Positions 11,988 to 22,071 of a stretch of 64,000 nt of DNA are shown here, one piece after another. The first letter of the stretch is position 1. Each line of letters starts with the position of its first letter. The DNA is from Panax quinquefolius (lineage: Eukaryota; Streptophyta; Magnoliopsida; Apiales; Araliaceae): assembly GCA_020205615.1 (NCBI GenBank), contig CM035163.1:58191899-58255898 (forward strand), written 5' to 3'. Under the pieces are notes generated by a model that searched no databases, had not been told where the DNA came from, and was given only the letters and a program-made list of their open reading frames with translations. The translations under genes and the position numbers were made by a program.

Positions 11988-12424
11988 AAATTGTACATTA
12001 GGGTTTATAACCCAAGAATTAGGGTTTTAAATAATCTTCCTAATTTTAGAAATTAGGTTTCCTAATTAGATTAGAATTTTCTAATTACTTATAACTTGAT
12101 AATTATGATTAATGTTTCGTAATTAACATTAAAATTATTACACTAACAATCAAGTTTTTTCCTAATTATAAATTATGGTTTCGAATACCAGAAATTAGGG
12201 TTTTCTAAATCAATTAGGGTTATCCCTAATTAGGTTATCATTAATAACGTTTAAACCTTATACCAGCATTTTCATTTCTAACTAGGGTTTTCTATATCCG
12301 AATTAGGGTTTTGAATTCCCAGAATCGAAATTAGGGTTTTAGAACCGATTTCTAGGGTTTATCATCCATTACTAGGGTTTTCTAACTGAACGTTGACGTT
12401 CTTAATATATACTTAGGGTTTGAC
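11988..12424 (-). promoter_or_regulatory. Cluster of telo-box-like AAACCCTA motifs in E LTR (U3)
   Basis: The forward strand carries AGGGTTT about nine times here, mostly as TTAGGGTTTT or CTAGGGTTT (near 12000, 12021, 12197, 12283, 12304, 12333, 12353, 12373 and 12414). On the LTR's own strand these are AAACCCTA, the telo-box core known from plant promoters. The cluster sits within 700 bp of the LTR start, where U3 promoter signals lie. It is not a telomere, because the spacing is irregular. Some copies persist in the remnant LTR at 3848-3920. Confidence 0.45.
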
Positions 12425-12682
12425 ACTGATAAAATTTTTCTAGTCAACCATTGACCCTTAACCACATTCAGAACACATAAATGACCATATACACATAACA
12501 TATTCACGTATACCCTTAATCCTGAATAATTCACCTAAATCCTTCACAGAATTTTGAAATCATCAAAATTTCTTCCCAAAAGTATCAAACACATACACTT
12601 ATTTTCAGTCTAGGTCCTAACATTGAACCTTAAATCAATCGATTATGATTTTAAAATTTTTCTAAATTCTCGGGTTGTCACA

Positions 12683-13009
12683 GTGGCGGTCACCGTGGTA
12701 ACACGGATGTCGGGGGGGGGGGGGTGCCTAACACATTCCCTCCACATAATCAAGCTCCCGAACCTAAATGAATCTTGGTTTCACAGACCCGTTTAGCAGT
12801 GTCATATCACTGTGTCAATGTGCAAACCTTTTCTCGGTTGCGTTGGTGCAACCAGTTAAAAACACCAACTGGCGACTCTTAAAGTCAAATCGTCGACATT
12901 ACACATGTCGGACCTTTTTCACTTGTTTTTTCAAACAAATCTCATAAAGCATGAGAACACCAAAGAACAAGTAACAAAAAGGGACAAATAAAAATCCCGA
13001 CGTCGACAT
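12683..13009 (+). mobile_element. Terminal fragment of F-type LTR, forward strand
   Basis: This is the inverted counterpart of 1136-1465, ending in CCCGACGTCGACA at 13009. It starts right at the end of the E LTR. It carries a run of 13 G (12712-12724) where the other copy has six C. No PBS follows, so this end is not next to its own interior. Confidence 0.75.
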
Positions 13010-15416
13010 CACATACTTAACAATAACGGTTCATATATAAACAAAACATTCTCTTATTGAACAGTTCAATCACAGAACAGTTCATCTCATAGAAACACCG
13101 AAGTGTTCACATTGTGCCACAAGGCCTCATATGTTCTACCACCTTGTACAAATACCTCACATTCACATATAGACAAAACTTCTCAAGTTCAACATCTGAG
13201 AAGTTTAAGAAACTAACATTCATTTAGAATATGAATGAAGTTAGGAAACTTGTCTTACGCACAACTACAACTTACGTTGAACTACTCCTTCCAATTCCTA
13301 TAAAACACATAAGGAATACATACACCAATTAGTCATGTATATTGACTTACGCATTGGTTTACTTAACTTTACTTCTTAGGGTTCGCGTTCTTTCAACCTA
13401 AGTTTACGCCACACTTCCTTTACCGTTTTACGGCTTCATGACATACGGAGATGTCTTACTTAATATGTTCATGATCTTTTATGATTTGCATTCTTATCTT
13501 CTTCTTATAACTTCTCTAGGACTCAGCACACATCGCTTCTCTGCTAGTAGTCCATATGGTACTCTGAGTGGTTTCCCACAAACAACTAACAAACAAGTTC
13601 CCGTCTCATCTACACTGCCCATAACCGTGAGTTAGATCTGTTGCCAGTTTTGTATATACCTTCGCTCTCTGGAGGAATTGTTTAGCCCAGCTCCCATATG
13701 TCAACCATCAAAGGTTACGATTGTACCACAACCTAAACTTATCTTACCTTATCCAACTATTAAACTATAATGTTTGTTAAGTCCATTTCTCATTCCTTAT
13801 GGCTTTCTGGCAACTAAATGCCATACCTCAGGATTCATTCATTATCGTCTAAATCATACAGTCATTTGTATACTCAGAATGATCATTCAATATTCATTCT
13901 ACACATTTATAGCGTTAAGCATTTTACGTTACTTTATTCTTATCTTACAACGTCTGGTCCATTCGACTTGGAACGTCTTTCAAGTTATAAACATTAACTC
14001 AGCTTCTTTACGTTATACTTCCTTGTCTTTTAATTCTTCATCGTTCACAGGTTTAATCATTGATCTTCATTACCCTACGGTCAAACCATACACGGGGTGT
14101 AGGTTCTGCCCGTTTAATATTTGTGTACACTCAACCTTCACGTCGGTTAAAGTGTTCAATGCTTACATTTCATTCTAACATTCTCCATTCGACTCACATT
14201 CGTCTTTCATTAATCTTCTTACCATTCGCTACGACTTTCTTAATATCATTCGTTAGTCTTCCTTAATGTCGAAGCCATACGGTTTGTTGTATGCTAAGAC
14301 CGATCATTCAACGCAACTGCATTACATTCACAGCGTCTATACACTTTACACTTATCTCTCACAACCACAACATAACATCTAAATGGTATTCATTACCCTC
14401 ATCACTCAACGTCTAAGGAATCACAATCATAGCAATCCCCCATGTTCGTTTATCGTGACTACGGTCCCTGGATATCGATTACGTAATCTACCGCTTAAAT
14501 TCTATGTCTTTTAATCTCATTTAATCTTTCCGTTCAACCTTCATTAAAGGTTTAAAATACCTGATTAAGTGTTACATTTGATGAACTACACGTTCATTAG
14601 CTTTCGGTACACTTCCCCCAGGTTTGGAGCAGTTAAAAGCTGATTACTAGGCTTTGCCTTGCACCGGAGCTGCGACGCCGGTCCCCTTTATAAATCTCGT
14701 GCTGCAGCGCCACTCTGCAGTGTTGGACAACCTGGGTTGGCGCTGTGGCGCCACCCTCCTTTCTCATGCTCGCACTGCAGCGCCATTGACGCCGCGGTGT
14801 CACTCTCCTCGTTATAGCTCGTGTTGCGATACGAGTTTCTAGTATGGAACTCCACAGTGCATGTTTGTGGCGCCGCCACCCTGAGAATGGATGGGCTACT
14901 GGCGCCAAGAGCCTAATCTTAGAAAAATTTTCTAAGTGTTAACTTCATTTTGAGACGCTTACTTCCCGATCTCATAACTTTTTTGTTATAACTCGGAACG
15001 AGGTCGTTCCAATGCCATTCTCTTCCTTATCTTACGTACTTCAATCCCCCTCCGATAGAACTTTGTTCTGAATCTATTAACATGCTATTTGACTGGCTTA
15101 ATCTTAGTCCTTTGTTTGTTTTATGTTTTTAACATTCTTCGTTCGTTCGTCTGTAATTCGGTCATCCAAACTCGGATTTCGTTCATTCTTGACTCCATGA
15201 CTCACGTTTTCTACGTTCTCTTACATTCTTATGAAACCCTACACGTTCAGGTTCATTTACTAACTTTCTAATTCTCGTTCATCTTTTACAAAAATTTTAC
15301 CATAACTTCGTTGTAGCTCAATTTTAATCCGTTCTTCATGAACGTTTCTACCGTTCCTAACCAAGAAATAAGCAACTAACTTATACGCAATGGTTTTAAA
15401 CTTGTCCATCAACAAC
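13010..15416. other. Unassigned degenerate stretch, probably old retroelement
   Basis: No domain was recognised in either strand. Forward ORFs of 65, 134 and 68 codons at 13438, 13774 and 14060 are rich in Ile, Phe and Ser and look random. Composition resembles the non-coding interior of E. It may belong with 22072-23314 to one older LTR element (G) split by element A. At its right end a segment of about 30 bp (15391-15416, ATGGTTTTAAACTTGTCCAT) is repeated just after A at 22080-22106, so the target was an imperfect tandem repeat. Confidence 0.4.
14655..14905. other. GC-rich island with CTGCAGCGCC words
   Basis: This short stretch is far richer in GC than its surroundings. It carries repeated CTGCAGCGCC, GGCGCC and GACGCCG words. 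Overlapping ORFs on both strands (14633-14908, 14654-14842, 14688-14879) follow from the composition. A similar island with CTGCAGCGC occurs at 38612-38780 in the Athila spacer. No function can be assigned. Confidence 0.5.
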
Positions 15417-15421
15417 AATTA
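15417..15421. repeat. Target-site duplication of element A, left (AATTA)
   Basis: AATTA precedes the LTR terminus TGTGACG and recurs at 22067-22071 after the other terminus CTCACA. A 5-bp duplication is the norm for gypsy integrases. Confidence 0.8.
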
Positions 15422-16389
15422 TGTGACGCTCCCAAAATAGGTATACATCACTCATCGTGAGTCGCCAGATACATGGTACAGAACTCAACTACAACTTAAT
15501 TATACAACTGTCGTGTAAAAATACGACAAAACATAGCTGAGAGTTTACATGAATATTGCCTCATAGACAGTATACACACTCAAATTCAGTCCTCGTTACA
15601 CTTATTATCACACTAAGTAGTGAGGACTGCTATAGCCACCATATCGGACCATCACTCCGTTCCCCGACTCGTCCCAGCTATATTCTAATTTCCTGGAGAG
15701 AACAGTGAAAAAAAAGGGTGAGCTCAGCTAGCCTAGTAAGAAATATTATAACTAAGATAATGTAGAATAAATTATCCTTAGCCTTCAACAGTATAACAAC
15801 TGATAGAATACAATAGACAACAAGTTTTAGATCAACAACTGCAGAGGAAATAAACAATCCATTAGACGAGTCAAATAGAGCATAAAATCTACTATCTTCT
15901 ATGATTTAAAAAGTTTTTCATCAACTTTATCGCTGAGACTCATCTTAATAAATAAACCACATCATCGAATCATCCCTGCACTACGGGCCAATGATATTCA
16001 TGTAATCATCAATGGTCATGATTATACCGAATAATCCCTGGTCATAATCATACCAACAACTGTCCATCAATGAACCACAGGACAATTAGGACTTATACCA
16101 CATCATTCATTACATTACGATCATGATTATACCAAATAATCCCTGGTCATAATCATACCAAGTCCATCTATGCAAGTAAGCCAAAGATGACTTTAATCAC
16201 AATATAAACATGAGGATGATGACAATGACATAATAATTCAATAAAACAAGTTCAAGGATAAATTTTAAAGATTTATAAATTAATTTATCCAGAAATCAAT
16301 AACGTCCAAATTGTCAACATGATACTTCTTTGTGGAGTAAAATTCAAGAATAATATTCATGTATCAAAAATAATTTGAACGGAAAAGAA

Positions 16390-16630
16390 ATAACTTTTTT
16401 GGGTGAATAGTACCCTATGAATACTACTTCGGGAATAGTACCCCATGAGTAGTACCCTAAATGAAAAGTATCCCGAATACCCGAGTGAATAATACTAGAG
16501 TGAATAGTAATCGGGTGAATAGTAACTCGTGAATAGTACTCTGGCACAAAAAGTGCCCCGAATACCCGAGTGAATAATACTAGAGTGAATAGTAACCGGG
16601 TGAATAGTAACCCATAAATAGTAACTCGTA
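16390..16630. repeat. Short tandem repeat GAATAGTA(A/C)C in LTR
   Basis: The words GAATAGTAACCGGGT, GAATAGTACCCTATGA and variants recur every 14-18 bp, more than ten times. The same array lies at 19920-20150 in the other LTR. Confidence 0.75.
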
Positions 16631-16739
16631 ACAGAAAAATACCAAAGAAAACAATATTTTATGATGGGTACAAAAGAAATGATATCTCATACGAGTATAA
16701 TAGAATATACGAAACTGCCAATGGATTTTAACCCGCCGT

Positions 16740-17215
16740 GCGGTGATCTACGTAGACAGATCATTTCCACAATTTAATAAAGAATGAATACGAAGGATCA
16801 TTCACCATGCATCTGAATAATCCACATGAGCGAGTTATTCCAACGAGAATAATAAAGAATGGAATAATGGAAGAATTCACCAGGCATGCGATAGACCACA
16901 TAGACAGGTTATTCCAATAGAATAATAAATAATGGAACCAGGTCATGCGTAATACGCACAGACAGGATATTCCAATAGAATAATAAAGAATGGAACCAGG
17001 TCATGCGTAATCCACACAGACAGGATATTCCAATAGAATAATAAAGAACGAAATAACAACAGAATTCACCAGGCATGCGATAGACCTCACAGACAAGTTA
17101 TTCCAACAGAATAATAAAGAATGGAATAACAGAAGAATTTCACCATGTATGCGGTACTTCGCATAGACAGGTTATTCCAACATAATAATAAGGAATGGAA
17201 TAACAATAGTTCTCT
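16740..17215. repeat. Minisatellite of about 70 bp in LTR of element A
   Basis: About six to seven units share the order GAATTCACCAGGCATGCG, ATAGAC, CAGACAGG, TTATTCCAA and AATAATAAAGAATGGAA. The equivalent array is at 20270-20740 in the other LTR, and on the opposite strand at 61970-62545. Units vary by substitution, so the array is old but shared by the family. Confidence 0.78.
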
Positions 17216-18553
17216 TCATGAATATGAAAGAAATAATACCCTTACCTTAGAAGAAAACTGGATACTGGAATAGTGAGGTAACAAACTTCTCTTCTTCTTT
17301 CGCTCTATAATTTCTCTCTATAATAATTGCTCTATAGCTTTAGTGAATTGGTGAGAAATGAAGGAAGAATGAGCTTCTTTTTATAGAAAAATATAGTTTC
17401 AATAGTTGCACGTTTTGGGTCTCGAAATATTACAATATGATACCTTCCTCTTTTCCTTCATTTTTAATTTAGTCCTGCAAGTATTATCAAACTTGCACCA
17501 CCTCCCCTAATAGTAAATCATGTGAATCAATAGTAAATCATGTGACTCAATATTTCTAGACATATGAAAATACAAATTACAGTATAGTACCTCCGTGTAT
17601 ACCTCTATTTTTAACTTAGTCATGCAAGTATTATCAATCTTGCACCAACTCCCCTAATAGTACAAGAATGTGAATCAATAGTACACACATGTGAACAAAT
17701 AGTTATAATCATGTGAATTAATAGCAATTAATTGCTCATTTATCCGGTTAATTACCCGATTGGTCAATATAACATCCAGACATCAATTATTATCGAAATA
17801 AATGTCGATTTTCAATAACACTAATAATTCCAACACAATGGAACTATCAATTTCATCTTTAATCAACACGAACTTATTCATCATTAATATTATAATTCAC
17901 AATATTTAACAACCAAGTCGTTCCCAGGAAAGAGGGGGCTTTCTGATAAGGATTTCTCCCTATTGGCGGTCAATTAGATGACCAAACCTCTCCTTGACAG
18001 AACTTCTAGACATTGTCAATATTGTAAATAATAATATGAATAACTTTGTCGTCTCAATTATTGATTTATTAATATAACATATTATGCAGATGATACTGTG
18101 ACAACAATTGAATCAATAATATGAGAGATATGATGCAACAATTATTGTAGCAATAATTGAGTATAATTGAGTGAATTCTCACGTAAGCATCAATAATTAA
18201 TACCTTGTGCTACTATGCAACCACGCGTATTACTGTACTTTTACTACCGGGTAGTTCAATAGTTTAGCGGTAAAACTTTTGCCGTTATTTTTATAAAAAG
18301 CTATTTATGTCGTTTTCTAACTACGACAATACTTCCGTTGTGGGGTTCACCAATGATTGTGTCATCGTACGAATATTCCCTGTTAAAACGAATATTCCTC
18401 GACACAACGAATATTTTATAACAACTTGCTTACTTTGCAAAATTTTCAAATATTACCCTTAACTTTAACCTTTTGTCAATTTAACCATTTACTAAATAGA
18501 ATAATTATAAAAAAAATTAAAAACTTTCATTTCATAAAATTCGGGGTCTCACA

Positions 18554-18566
18554 ATCTCCCCTCCTT
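18554..18566 (-). other. Polypurine tract of element A
   Basis: The reverse strand reads ATAAGGAGGGGAGAT just before TGTGAGACCCC. The same AAGGAGGGGAGG tract precedes the 3' LTR of element B. Confidence 0.75.
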
Positions 18567-18587
18567 ATGAAATTTTGCCCTCGAAAT

Positions 18588-18710
18588 TTATGTACCTGGT
18601 AGTTCGAAGAGATGAGAATACCTTGCTCTCTTTTCGGATTGTACCTTCCCGGTTATTTCTTCTGTATCATGATTTTTCCCATTGCTCATCTCTTGTATTT
18701 TAGATATCAT
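18588..18710 (-). pseudogene. 40-codon ORF: gag start joined to pol tail region
   Basis: In reverse sense an ATG at 18710 opens a 40-codon frame, MISKIQEMSNGKNHD to YSHLFELPGT, then a stop. The ATG sits where gag starts in elements B and C, after the shared leader. The DNA after the stop (TTTCGAGGGCAAAATTTCAT) matches the last bases before the PPT in B (44849-44876). The interior has thus been reduced to the first gag codons fused to sequence near the pol end. It is probably a deletion by-product. It is the only ORF the element carries, and its peptide has no known domain. Confidence 0.5.
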
Positions 18711-18889
18711 TCTAGAATATATCTTCAAAACAAAGGTTAATTGACATATCACAATTTGTCAACTTATCAAGTAAACAATTTTAGCTTAGGTAAGTCACAC
18801 ACTAGCGAAGTATATAACTCGTCTCTCCCCTCCTAGTTCTAGACTCACATCTTAGCCAGGGATCATATCCCTAAGCTTTGACCAACTGT
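18711..18889 (-). mobile_element. Leader of element A
   Basis: In reverse sense it starts with GTTGGTCAAAGCTTAGGGATATGATCC and matches the leaders of C (63575-63756) and B (41790-41979). The family leader is therefore kept although the genes are gone. Its start is a second, damaged PBS-like sequence. Confidence 0.65.
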
Positions 18890-19036
18890 AACCTGCATCC
18901 AGGACTTGGATAGCACCTCACAATGATACCTATCAACTTGCCACCGTTACTCACGGCGTCCCCTACGGAAAGTCTGGCTTCGGTGCATCCCAAGACTTGG
19001 AAGTCACCAGATAAAGGCTCGAGGCTCTTTTCTATG
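18890..19036 (-). other. Extra 147-bp cassette between PBS and leader, shared with element B
   Basis: In reverse sense this block follows the PBS, carries GAGCCTTTATCTGGTGACTT and GAAGCCAGACTTTCCGTAG, and ends with GGTTACAGTTGGTCAAAGC. That end is a second copy of the LTR-end/PBS junction. A clearly related block occurs in element B at 43850-43985, where RT should be. Leaders without it are seen in B and C. It looks like a segment moved by template switching at GTTGGTA. The frame across it (18871-19080) has no known domain. Confidence 0.6.
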
Positions 19037-19048
19037 GCTTTGATACCA
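19037..19048 (-). other. Primer binding site of element A (initiator tRNA-Met)
   Basis: The reverse strand reads TGGTATCAAAGC two bases from the LTR terminus, as in elements B, D and E. Confidence 0.8.
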
Positions 19049-19050
19049 AC

Positions 19051-22000
19051 TGTAACGCCTCCAAAATAGGTACACATCACCCATCTTGAGTCGCCAGATA
19101 CATGGTACAGAACTAAACTACAACTTAATTATACAACTGTCGTGTAAAAATACGACAAAACATAGCTGAGAGTTTACATGAATATTGCCTCATAGACAGT
19201 ATACACACTCAAATTCAGTCCTCATTACACTTATTATCACACTAAGTAGTGAGGACTGCTATAGCCACCATATCAAACCATCACTCTGTTCCCCAACTCG
19301 TCCCAGCTATATTCTCATTTCCTAGAGAGAATAGTGAAAGAAAAGGGTGAGCTCAACTAGCCCAGTAAGAAATATTATGACTAAGATAATGCAGAATAAA
19401 TTATCTTTAGCCTTTAACAGTATAACAACTGAAAGAATACAATAGACAACAAGTTTTAGATCAACAACTGCAGCGGAAATAAGCAATCCATTAGAAGAGT
19501 CAAGTAGAGCATAAAATCTACTATCTTCTATGATTTAAAAAGTTTTTCATCAACTTTTATTTGAGACTCGACAATAAATAAACCACATCATCGAATCATC
19601 CACGCACTACGGGCCAAGGATATTCATGTAATCATCAATGGTCATGATTATACCGAATAATCCCTGGTCATAATCATACCAAGTCCATCTATGTATGTAA
19701 GCCAAAGATGACTTTAATCACAATATAAGTATGAGGATGATGGCAATGACATAATAATTCAATAAAATAAGTTCAAGAATAAATTTTAAAGATTTATAAA
19801 TTAATTTATCCAGAAATCAATAACGTCCAAATTGTCAACATGATACTTCTTTGTGGAGTAAAATTCAAGAATAATATTCATGTATCAAAAATAAATTGAA
19901 CGGAAAAGAAATAACTTTTTTGGGTGAATAGTAACCTATGAATACTACTTCGGGAATAGTACCCCGTGAGTAGTACCCTAAATGAAAAGTGTCCCAAATA
20001 CTCGAGTGAATAATACTAGAGTGAATAGTAATTAGGTGAATAGTAACTCGTGAATAGTACTCCGGCACGAAAAGTGCCCCGAATACCCGAGTGAATAATA
20101 GTAGAGTGAATAGTAATTGGGTGAATAGTAACCCGTGAATAGTAACTCGTAACAAAAAAATACCAAAGAAAATGATATTTCATGACAAGTACAAAAGAAA
20201 TGATATCTCATACGAGTATAATAGAATATATATAAGCTATGAATGGATTTTCACGAGTAAATAAATGCAGTAATCCACGTAGACAAATCATTTCCACAAT
20301 TTAATAAAGAATGAATACGAAGGATCATTTACCATGCATGCGGTAATCTACATAGACAGGTTATTCTAACAGAATAATAAAGAATGGAATAACAGAAGAA
20401 TTCACCAGGCATGCGATAGACCGCACAGACAGGTTATTCTAACAGAATAATAAATAATGGAACCAGGTCATGCGTAATACGCACAGACAGGATATTCCAA
20501 CAGAATAATAAAGAATGGAACCAGGTTATGCGTAATCCACAGAGACAGGATACTCCATCAGAATAATAAAGAATGGAATAACAACAGAATTCACCAGGCA
20601 TGCGATAGGCCTTACGAGACGAGTTATTCAGCAGAATAATAAAGAATGGAATAACAGAAGAATTTCACCATGTATGCGGTACTTCGCATAGACAGGTTAT
20701 TCCAACATAATAATAAGGAATGGAATAAAAGTAACTCTCTTCATGAATACGAAAGAAATAATACCCCTTACCTTAGAAGAAAACTGGATACTGGAATAGT
20801 GAGGTAACAAACTTCTCTTCTTCTTTCGCTCTATAATTTCGCTCTATAATAATTGCTCTATAGCTTTAGTGAATTGGTGATAAATGAAGGAAGAATGAGC
20901 TTCTATTTATAGAAAAATATAGTTTCAATAATTGCATATTTTGGGGCTCGAAATATTACAGTTTAATACTTTCTTCTTTTCCATCATTTTTAATTTAGTC
21001 CTGCAATTATTATCAAACTTGCACCACCTCCACTAATAGTAAATCATGTGAATCAATAGTAAATCATGTGACTTAATAGTTTTCAACATGTGAAAATTCA
21101 AATTACAGTATAGTACCTCCATCTTTAACTTAATCATTCAAGTATTATCAATCTTGCACCAACTCCCCTAATAGTACAAGAATGTGAATCAATATTACAC
21201 ACATGTGAACAAATAGTTATAATCATGTGAATTAATAGCAATTAATTGCTCATTTATCCGGTTAATTACCCGATTGGTCAATATAACCTCCAGATATCAA
21301 TTATTATCGAAATAAATGTCGATTTTCACTAACACTAATAATTCCAACACAATGGAACTATCAATTTCATCTTTAATCAACACGAACTTATTCATCATTA
21401 ATATTATAATTCACAATATTTAACAACCAAGTCATTCCCAGGAAGGAGGGGGCTTTCCGATAAGGATTTCTCCCTATTGGCGCGCAATTAGATGACCAAA
21501 CCTCTCCTTGACAGAACTTCTAGACATTGTCAATATTGTAAATAATAATATGAATAACTTAGTCGTCTCAATTATTGATTTAATAATATAACATATTATG
21601 CAGATGATACTGTGACAACAAATAAATGAATAATATGAGATATATGATGCAACAATTACTGTAGCAATAATTGATTATAACTGAGTGAATTCTCATGTAA
21701 GCATCAATAATCAATACCGTGTGCTACTATACAACTACGTGTATTACTGTACTTTTACTACCGGGTAGTTCAATAGTTTAACGGTAAAACTTTCGTCGTT
21801 ATTTTTATAAAAAGATATTTATGTCATTTTCTAACTACGACAATATTTCCGTTGTGGGGTTCACCAATGATTGTGTCGTCGTACGAATATTCCCTGTTAA
21901 AATGAATATTCCCCGACACAACGAATATTTTATAACAACTTGTTTACTTTGCAAAATTATCAAATATTACCTTTAACTTTAACCTTTTGTCAATTTAACC

Positions 22001-22066
22001 ATTTACTAAATAGAATAATTATAAGAAAATTGAATACTTTCATTTCATAAAATTCGGGGTCTCACA
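19051..22066 (-). mobile_element. 5' LTR of element A (reverse strand)
   Basis: This LTR pairs with 15422-18553, starting in reverse sense with TGTGAGACCCC at 22066 and ending next to the PBS. A TATA box candidate (TATAAATAG at 20903-20911) lies upstream of a GAGAGAA-containing transcript start region. Only 497 bp separate the two LTRs, so A is about 6.6 kb of mostly LTR. Reverse ORFs such as 19865-20155 are repeat translations. Confidence 0.88.
20903..20911 (-). promoter_or_regulatory. TATA box candidate of element A 5' LTR
   Basis: TATAAATAG on the reverse strand corresponds to TATAAATAG in the B LTRs (40498-40506 and 46122-46130) and TTTAAATAG in C. The other A LTR has a damaged version (near 17377). 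Confidence 0.6.
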
Positions 22067-22071
22067 AATTA
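22067..22071. repeat. Target-site duplication of element A, right (AATTA)
   Basis: Matches 15417-15421 and lies next to the LTR terminus CTCACA. Confidence 0.8.

Larger units (their letters stand above)
5923..12682 (-). mobile_element. 5' LTR of element E, enlarged by a nested CACTA element
   Basis: In reverse sense this LTR begins at 12682 with TGTGACAACCC and ends at 5923 (...GGTTGTCACA) next to the PBS. Removing the CACTA insertion (8626-11211) and its TSD leaves roughly 4.2 kb, long but seen in chromoviruses. It contains a very AT-rich degenerate repeat (6590-7760) and a cluster of AAACCCTA boxes near its start. Small ORFs inside it (for example 6007-6198 and 7809-8054) lack any domain. 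The far end abuts an inverted fragment of the F LTR at 12683 rather than a copy of E's left flank. Confidence 0.68.
15422..18553 (-). mobile_element. 3' LTR of element A (reverse strand)
   Basis: In reverse sense it runs from TGTGAGACCCCGAATTT at 18553 to CTATTTTGGGAGCGTCACA at 15422. It matches 19051-22066 along its whole length, with an extra block of about 105 bp near 16045-16155 caused by one more copy of the AATCCCTGGTCATAATCATA unit. It contains two minisatellites (16390-16630 and 16740-17215). The family is shared with elements B and C in this window. Confidence 0.88.

Noticed and set aside
11400..12424. Telomeric repeat array
   Set aside because: TTTAGGG-like words are irregularly spaced and embedded in an LTR, not head-to-tail.
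13774..14178. 134-codon forward ORF with hydrophobic stretches
   Set aside because: Random AT-driven composition, no motif, surrounded by equally random frames in degenerate repeat DNA.
14633..14908. ORFs on both strands in the GC-rich island
   Set aside because: Open frames on both strands follow from few stop codons in GC-rich DNA; none has a recognisable domain.
16740..17215. CRISPR-like regular repeats
   Set aside because: Unit length, divergence and presence inside both LTRs of a plant retrotransposon fit a minisatellite; spacers are not unique and the genome is a plant's.
18871..19080. 69-codon reverse ORF across the PBS of element A
   Set aside because: It reads through the LTR end and PBS; the sequence is explained by the non-coding cassette shared with element B.
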